Shown here piece after piece: positions 32,512-37,087 of a stretch of DNA of 37,087 nt. The stretch comes from DAHVFY01 sp040388665 (lineage in GTDB: Bacteria; Chlamydiota; Chlamydiia; Chlamydiales; Rhabdochlamydiaceae). The position numbers were made by a program, and so were the translations under genes. Within the stretch, counting starts at the first letter, position 1. Every line of letters starts with the position of its first letter. The DNA is taken from contig JAZKBL010000035.1 of NCBI GenBank assembly GCA_040388665.1, forward strand, positions 1 to 37,087. The letters are read 5' to 3'. The notes beneath the pieces were generated by a model that searched no databases, had not been told where the DNA came from, and saw only the letters and a program-made list of their open reading frames with translations.

Positions 32512-33522
32512 ATGGACGTTCAAAAGTTGAAACAGTGGTTTCTTAAAGAAAAGAGGGATTTACCTTGGCGTGGCTGCCCTTCTCCCTATGAGGTGTGGAT
32601 TTCTGAGGTAATGCTGCAGCAAACTCAAGCAAGTGTTGTGATCGATTATTTTTTTAGATGGCTTGAGGTTTTTCCAACAATTCAAGCTTTGGCTGAGGCT
32701 TCTATTGACGACGTGATTAAGGCGTGGGAGGGCTTAGGGTATTATAGCCGTGCGCGCAATCTTCATAAAGCGGCAAAGTTTCTTGTTGATCATTATGGGG
32801 GAGCGCTGCCCTCTTCTTTAGAGGATCTCGCGTTAATTCCCGGCATTGGACCTTATACTGCTGGCGCATTGCTAAGTTTTGCGTTTCACAAAAAGGCAGC
32901 GGCAGTTGACGGCAATGTGATCAGGGTAATTTCTCGCTTTTTTTGCATAGAAGATGATGTGTCAAAGCTTGCAACTCAAAAAAAAATAAAAGAGATGACT
33001 TTAAACATATTGCCGGAAGAAGAGCCCTGGGTTGTTATGGAAGCTCTCATTGAACTTGGAGCCAGAGTTTGTACAAGGAAAGCTTTTTGTTCTAGGTGTC
33101 CGATCAAGTTGGGATGCCAAGGAAGAGAAAGGGCTGCATCGTTGCCTTATAAGGAAAAAAAAGTAGAGGTGACAACACTTGTTCGTTATGTTGCGGTTGT
33201 TTTATGTGGGGGTGAGATCTTGGTGCGAAAGGGAGGTTCTGGTAAAGTGATGGCAGATCTTTATGAATTTCCCTATGGGGAAAGACGGGAAGTTTTTGAA
33301 TCGTTGGGGCTTTCTTTTTGTTTTGTGAAAGATCTGCCTAAAGAAAAACATTGTTTTACAAGATTTCGCGCGGAGCTTTATCCTTCTCTTTGGAAGCTTG
33401 AAGAAAAACAGCAAGTTCCCGGTTGCGAATGGGTTTTTTTAGAAGATGCGAGCAAACTTCCTTTTTCTTCAGGACACCGCCGTATTTTACAAGGGTTAGT
33501 AAATGAATATTTTACACACTGA
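32512..33522 (+). CDS. mutY: A/G-specific adenine DNA glycosylase
   Basis: A 336-residue base-excision repair enzyme that removes adenine mispaired with 8-oxoguanine. The N-terminal helix-hairpin-helix glycosylase domain shows SEVMLQQTQ with catalytic Glu32, the hairpin in LIPGIGPYTAGALLSFAF, and AVDGNVIRVISR with catalytic Asp133. The cluster loop has Cys187, 193, 196 and 202, that is C-x5-C-x2-C-x5-C, one residue shorter in the first interval than the C-x6-C usual in MutY. A NUDIX-like C-terminal domain that recognises oxoG begins near residue 220. The end overlaps the next gene by 20 bases. Confidence 0.94.
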   Translation: MDVQKLKQWFLKEKRDLPWRGCPSPYEVWISEVMLQQTQASVVIDYFFRWLEVFPTIQALAEASIDDVIKAWEGLGYYSRARNLHKAAKFLVDHYGGALPSSLEDLALIPGIGPYTAGALLSFAFHKKAAAVDGNVIRVISRFFCIEDDVSKLATQKKIKEMTLNILPEEEPWVVMEALIELGARVCTRKAFCSRCPIKLGCQGRERAASLPYKEKKVEVTTLVRYVAVVLCGGEILVRKGGSGKVMADLYEFPYGERREVFESLGLSFCFVKDLPKEKHCFTRFRAELYPSLWKLEEKQQVPGCEWVFLEDASKLPFSSGHRRILQGLVNEYFTH

Positions 33523-34585
33523 AAGTTCTGCGGGTTGGGGTGGACAGGAGATTCGAATTTTAAGGGAATCTGAGGGTCTGCGTAGTAGAGGTCATGAAAT
33601 CATTATAGCTGCACCTCCTGGTAGCGGCCTTGCTATAAAAGCTAAGGAAAAAGGATTTATTGTCTATGAGATCGACTTTAAAAAGACTAAAGCTCTTTTT
33701 GCTGTAGCAAGGCTTTTGAATATTTTTCATAAGCACAACATTGATTGTGTCAACACACACTCCTCTATGGATGCCTGGATTGCAGGAATTGCAGCGCGGA
33801 TTGCTTCAAAAAAAATTGTCAGAACACGTCACCTATCAACACCTATTCGCAAAGGACTCAATAGCCGACTTCTTTATAAAATGCTTGCGGATCATGTTGT
33901 TACAACATCTTCTTGTATGGTCCCTGTGATTTGCAGACAGGCAAATATTTCCCCATCCGTATGCTGCTCAATTCCAACGGGTGTAGATCCAGATCCGCTT
34001 AAAATTTCTTCGGAAGAGGTCAAAAAGTTCCGTCAGGAGCTTGGTTTGAAAGAAGGGGATTTTTTGGTTGGAACTGCGTGTTTTGTTAGATCTTGGAAAG
34101 GGATTAAAGACTTCATGCGGGCAGCGTCCCTTCTCAAAGAATTTTCTGATGTTAAATGGGTGATTGTCGGCGGAGGGTATGTTGATGAATACAGAGGGTT
34201 TGCAGAAGAGCTTAAATTAGAAGGAACGCTTTTTTTTACAGGTCATCTAGAGTCGCCTTTTGCTGCAATGGCTGCAATGGATGTTTTTGCTCTTCTTAGC
34301 ACAGCGCATGAAGGAGTGTCGCAGGCAAGTCTACAAGCAGCGTTTCTTGAGCGCCCGCTTCTGACAACTGATGTTGGAGGACTTCCTGAAGTATGCATTC
34401 CAGGTACAACGGGCATTATTGTCCCTCCTTTTTCTCCGGAAAAAATAGCATCGTCTGTTTTAGAACTTAAAGCAAATCCTGAACGTTGTCTTCTTTTTGG
34501 AAAAAATGCTAAGAAGCTCGTCGAAGAAAAATTTACATTTCTGCATACTCTAAACAGAATGGAAAAAGTATTTATTGGAGTTTAA
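33503..34585 (+). CDS. family 4 glycosyltransferase
   Basis: A 360-residue GT-B glycosyltransferase. The N-terminal domain starts MNILHTESSAGWGGQEIRIL, with the Gly-Gly acceptor loop typical of GT4, and contains VNTHSSMDAWIAGIAARIA and RTRHLSTPIRK. The C-terminal donor domain has GVDPDPLKIS, FLVGTACFVRSWKGIKDFM, VIVGGGYVDE and the EX7E-type donor motif region EGVSQASLQAAFLERPLLTTDVGGLPE (two parts, Glu and Glu eight apart). It probably adds a sugar to lipopolysaccharide or another envelope glycan on the cytoplasmic side; donor and acceptor are not readable. It is coupled to mutY by overlap, and its stop lies five bases before the next start. Confidence 0.85.
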   Translation: MNILHTESSAGWGGQEIRILRESEGLRSRGHEIIIAAPPGSGLAIKAKEKGFIVYEIDFKKTKALFAVARLLNIFHKHNIDCVNTHSSMDAWIAGIAARIASKKIVRTRHLSTPIRKGLNSRLLYKMLADHVVTTSSCMVPVICRQANISPSVCCSIPTGVDPDPLKISSEEVKKFRQELGLKEGDFLVGTACFVRSWKGIKDFMRAASLLKEFSDVKWVIVGGGYVDEYRGFAEELKLEGTLFFTGHLESPFAAMAAMDVFALLSTAHEGVSQASLQAAFLERPLLTTDVGGLPEVCIPGTTGIIVPPFSPEKIASSVLELKANPERCLLFGKNAKKLVEEKFTFLHTLNRMEKVFIGV

Positions 34586-34589
34586 TTTT

Positions 34590-35261
34590 ATGATTGATTG
34601 GATTGTGACTTATAGGAAATCTATTCTTACCTATGGACTTGGAGCTTTCGCTGTTATCTTTTCCTCTTACTCCATTTATAACAAAGTGCGTCCTCACAAA
34701 GAGACAGATTATTTGATGGCAGATGTCTACTTTCATAAATGGGCAGATGGTGATCACCATGATAAAGAATTGCTTGCAAAGGTGGACAAGATCACAGCTG
34801 AGCATCCAGAACTGCATCCTAAATATGACAGTTTAATTGCTGAACGGTTACTTGTGTGGAATGAGCCTACATCTGCAACAGGTTACCTTCTTTCTGCTTT
34901 AAAGCGGGTCGAAGCGCAGTCTTTATATTTTCCTGAATTTGCAAGAACAACGCTGCTCATTTCTCAAGGAGATTTAAAAGAAGCTCTTGAAGATGCAAAG
35001 GCTTTAATGGAAGAGATGCAAGCGGATAGCTCTCTTTTTGCAGAAGGAGATCTTGTGCGTTGGGAAGGGCTTCTCTACGCTTTTAACCTCGTTAGAATTG
35101 GTATGCTTGAAAAAGAAGTGGGGAGTTTCATCGGTGAGCAGAAAGCGTGGGATGAGCTAATAGGGCTTAAAAACAAAGATCCCGAAGCGTTTTCCACGAT
35201 CCAGTATCACTTCCGTGAAAACAACATCACTCTATTTGATTATATCTCAAGTAGACGATAA
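34590..35261 (+). CDS. membrane-anchored helical-repeat protein of unknown function
   Basis: A 223-residue protein with one N-terminal membrane helix (ILTYGLGAFAVIFSSYSIY, about 13-31) and a soluble helical part that looks like TPR-type repeats: DYLMADVYFHKWADGDHHDK, ERLLVWNEPTSATGYLLSAL, TLLISQGDLKEALEDAKALM. Such proteins usually act as scaffolds. Start ATG 34590 is chosen because GGAG lies nine bases upstream; an earlier in-frame TTG at 34575 overlaps the previous gene and that site. It is last in the mutY-GT4 unit and overlaps the convergent ATPase gene by 15 bp. Confidence 0.7.
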   Translation: MIDWIVTYRKSILTYGLGAFAVIFSSYSIYNKVRPHKETDYLMADVYFHKWADGDHHDKELLAKVDKITAEHPELHPKYDSLIAERLLVWNEPTSATGYLLSALKRVEAQSLYFPEFARTTLLISQGDLKEALEDAKALMEEMQADSSLFAEGDLVRWEGLLYAFNLVRIGMLEKEVGSFIGEQKAWDELIGLKNKDPEAFSTIQYHFRENNITLFDYISSRR

Positions 35262-36680
35262 ATCAGCGATATCGATGATGCGGTAAAAATAGCGGCTGCT
35301 CAATAAGGTATCAGAAACGGGGCCTAAGTGAAGCAGAACAGCAGAGATCCCAAATCCTTTAGGAAGCGCAAGAGCTGCTATTTTGGTTTTCATTGCATCG
35401 AGCACTTCAAGTCCTAATTCACGACGTCGCATTTTGACTTCACAGACTAAAAGGGTGTTAGAACGCATTTGAATTAGATAATCGATCTGACATCCTTTTT
35501 TGCGACCTGAGGCTTTTTGAAAATAGGGATTATCAATGACGACATCCTGAGCATGAATTCCGAGCGCTCTGTAAAGGAGCGATCTGTTTTTCAGCAGAAG
35601 AGTTTCAAGTTGGAACCCGAGCATAGGCTCCCATCCAGGCAGGCTGGAAAGTGGGACTTCTAAAAATGAACCTTGTTCAATTTTAGTAAGATTGGGTTCG
35701 ATATAATGGATGTAAAAGCGCAGATAATTGTCGGAAAGTCGATATAGAGTCAGTTTTCCCGGCTTGCCTGTTTTTAAGGACCAGTCTGGATGTTTGCTGA
35801 TAAATCCGCAGATTTCAAGAGCTTTAAGATGATGACTTAGTGTGCCGCTTGGTGAATAAGCCATTGTCTTTTGCAAAGTAATCCGGTCTTTCATGCCTTG
35901 ACTTAATATGGTAATGATCTTTTTATAGATTTCTCCTCTGGAGCTGAAAAGATCATTAAAAATTCGGTCAAATTCATGAACCAAAAGACCATTTTTTTCA
36001 AAACAAAGACGTTTAATATTTTCGTCGGCGCTTTGATGCGTTTGAATCTGTTCAAGATACCAAGGCACCCCTCCAATGACGCTCAAAATTTTAAAAAAGT
36101 CGAGATCTGACCCTTTAAAGCCCTGGAGATTTAGTAATTCTCTACACTGCGGAATCGATAGCTCTGTAAGTTCCAGATAGAGGGAAACTCTGCCAAAAAA
36201 AGCAGTGCTATTGATGATGTTTTTATCGATCCACGTTGAAATAGAACCGCATAAAATAAGAGTAATGGACGAATGGTTTTGTAAGACAAGATCCCACCAC
36301 ACTTTCAACTTAGAGATGAATGTTGGATCTTTTGAACCCATCCACGAAATCTCATCAAAGAGAATGACAGTGGGTTTTACTGTGAGATGTCTTGATAGAT
36401 GTGCAAAAGCATCACTCCAATTTGTGAAAGTAAAAGGAGGAAGATGGAATAAAGTTGAAAGTTCACGAGCGAAGGCATCACGCTGATCCTGCGCTGTCAC
36501 CCCCTTCACCGGAGCTAGGCCACTAAAAGGCAGGAAAATCTTATCTTTTCCGAATTCTTCGGCAAGACGACTTTTCCCTATCCGGCGACGCCCCTTAATG
36601 ACAACAAGACACGCACGACCTGATTGCGATAGATCTTCGAGTCTTTGCAGCTCGTTATTTCTTCCGACGAATGGCTTCAT
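35247..36680 (-). CDS. AAA ATPase with DUF234-type nuclease-like C-terminus
   Basis: A 477-residue protein of the family common in archaea and scattered in bacteria. It opens MKPFVGRNNELQRLE, followed by Walker A GRRRIGKS (residues 30-37), Walker B VILFDEISWMG (105-114) and the sensor-like LILCGSISTWIDKNI. A winged-helix segment follows (TLQKTMAYSPSGTLSHHLKA, ALEICGFISKHPDW). The C-terminal part has QIDYLIQ then LVCEVKMRR, fitting the Asp and Glu-x-Lys of a PD-(D/E)XK fold. The role is unknown; DNA-related or toxin-antitoxin-like functions have been suggested for the family. It is transcribed alone, and the patchy spread of the family suggests horizontal gain. Confidence 0.82.
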   Translation of the reverse strand: MKPFVGRNNELQRLEDLSQSGRACLVVIKGRRRIGKSRLAEEFGKDKIFLPFSGLAPVKGVTAQDQRDAFARELSTLFHLPPFTFTNWSDAFAHLSRHLTVKPTVILFDEISWMGSKDPTFISKLKVWWDLVLQNHSSITLILCGSISTWIDKNIINSTAFFGRVSLYLELTELSIPQCRELLNLQGFKGSDLDFFKILSVIGGVPWYLEQIQTHQSADENIKRLCFEKNGLLVHEFDRIFNDLFSSRGEIYKKIITILSQGMKDRITLQKTMAYSPSGTLSHHLKALEICGFISKHPDWSLKTGKPGKLTLYRLSDNYLRFYIHYIEPNLTKIEQGSFLEVPLSSLPGWEPMLGFQLETLLLKNRSLLYRALGIHAQDVVIDNPYFQKASGRKKGCQIDYLIQMRSNTLLVCEVKMRRRELGLEVLDAMKTKIAALALPKGFGISAVLLHLGPVSDTLLSSRYFYRIIDIADLSST

Positions 36681-36686
36681 ACATTT

Positions 36687-36715
36687 ATACTAAATGAGCA
36701 TGATGCTTATGTCAA
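36687..36715 (-). promoter_or_regulatory. putative promoter of the AAA ATPase gene
   Basis: On the minus strand a perfect TTGACA (36710-36715) and TAGTAT (36687-36692) are 17 bases apart; TATAAA slightly further down is an alternative -10 box. A small AGCAT-G-ATGCT dyad (36697-36707) lies between the boxes and could bind a repressor. The ATG at 36680 is only 6 bases beyond the -10 box, so the message would be nearly leaderless if this promoter is used. Confidence 0.45.
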
Positions 36716-37087
36716 TCTATTATGCTTAAAATCGACATTTGTTACTTTCGAGCAGAAGCGTGTTTTAAGGCCGGTTATCAAAAAAACTGGCATAACTACT
36801 TAAGTATCAGAAACTTGATTTTTTTAAGGTAAATTAATCTATACCATCCGTGGATGAAAAATTTGGATGTAAAGAATTTTACTTGATCGCACAATGGTTT
36901 CATGAAATTTTTAAGCGATCAAGAACGAGTAGCCAACCGCAGAAAAGCTTGAGGCTCATCTACAAGAGCAAACTTACCTCTTGTTTAAAGACTGTATAGA
37001 TACGACGGACAAGATCAACGCGGAGACGCGGGCATACTTTTACCCATAAGTTTTTTTGACAGAAAATTCCGTTTCTGCAGTTGTCAT
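36716..37087. other. stretch without a confident gene
   Basis: About 370 bases upstream of the ATPase gene hold no convincing complete gene. A 9-bp inverted repeat, CTTGATCGC (36882-36890) and GCGATCAAG (36915-36923), encloses a small TTTCATGAAA palindrome. On the minus strand a frame is open from the window edge to a TAG at 36960-36962; its 41 residues end VRRIYTVFKQEVSLLL and could be the tail of a gene beyond the window, but nothing identifies it. The rest looks like decayed or regulatory DNA. Confidence 0.4.

Noticed and set aside
1..37087. CRISPR arrays, rRNA genes, intact insertion sequences
   Set aside because: I looked for evenly spaced direct repeats, rRNA-like stretches and transposase motifs and saw none.

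Overview
The window is an AT-rich chromosomal segment from a member of the phylum Chlamydiae, most likely an environmental (Parachlamydiales-type) lineage rather than Chlamydia itself. The assignment rests on gene content and gene pairings: thrS followed by a plasmid-type ParA gene and a small pGP6-like gene; the ygeD/recC/recB block; tyrB followed by an mreC-like gene; rpsT close to the major sigma factor gene rpoD; and a short porin with the N-terminal signature of the chlamydial major outer membrane protein. A citrate synthase-type gene argues against Chlamydiaceae, which lack that enzyme. No species is claimed.

Layout. 1-2986 (minus): thrS, parA and the start of a pGP6-like gene, transcribed together. 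2987-7698 (plus): a large unknown protein with a papain-like cysteine motif, a MOMP-like porin and a second outer-membrane barrel. 7749-11178 (minus): dapF with two small overlapping unknown genes, then the YgeD/LplT-type transporter. 11239-18869 (plus): recC, recB and recD; recB is crossed by a 10-N assembly gap. 18941-20420: rpsT (minus), a DUF3592-type membrane protein (plus) and a CoiA-like gene (minus). 20655-24322 (plus): rpoD and a DinG-type helicase. 24339-25615 (minus): an outer-membrane barrel, a beta-lactamase-family remnant and tRNA-Ala(GGC). 25699-27998 (plus): tyrB and mreC-like. 27972-32428 (minus): a divergent citrate synthase, two paralogous CDP-glycerol glycerophosphotransferase-like enzymes and a small coiled-coil protein. 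32512-35261 (plus): mutY, a family 4 glycosyltransferase and a membrane-anchored helical protein. 35247-36680 (minus): an AAA ATPase with a DUF234-type nuclease-like C-terminus. The last 400 bases hold no convincing gene.

The most unusual feature is a set of four long, sequence-unrelated, imperfect palindromes of about 144-176 bp (138-300, 17279-17422, 20428-20603, 31795-31956). Each almost fills an intergenic gap, and one edge of each lies within a few bases of, or overlaps, a start codon (pGP6-like, recD, coiA-like, glycerophosphotransferase B). Smaller recurring motifs are two related REP-type hairpins (7705-7730, 18908-18929) and a 17-bp TGTAAAACG-type inverted repeat, two copies of which overlap stop codons as imperfect or perfect palindromes.

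Functionally the window combines DNA repair and uptake (RecBCD, MutY, DinG, CoiA-like), envelope building (DapF, MreC-like, lysophospholipid transporter, porins, glycosyl- and glycerophosphotransferases) and core expression genes (ThrRS, S20, sigma factor, tRNA-Ala).
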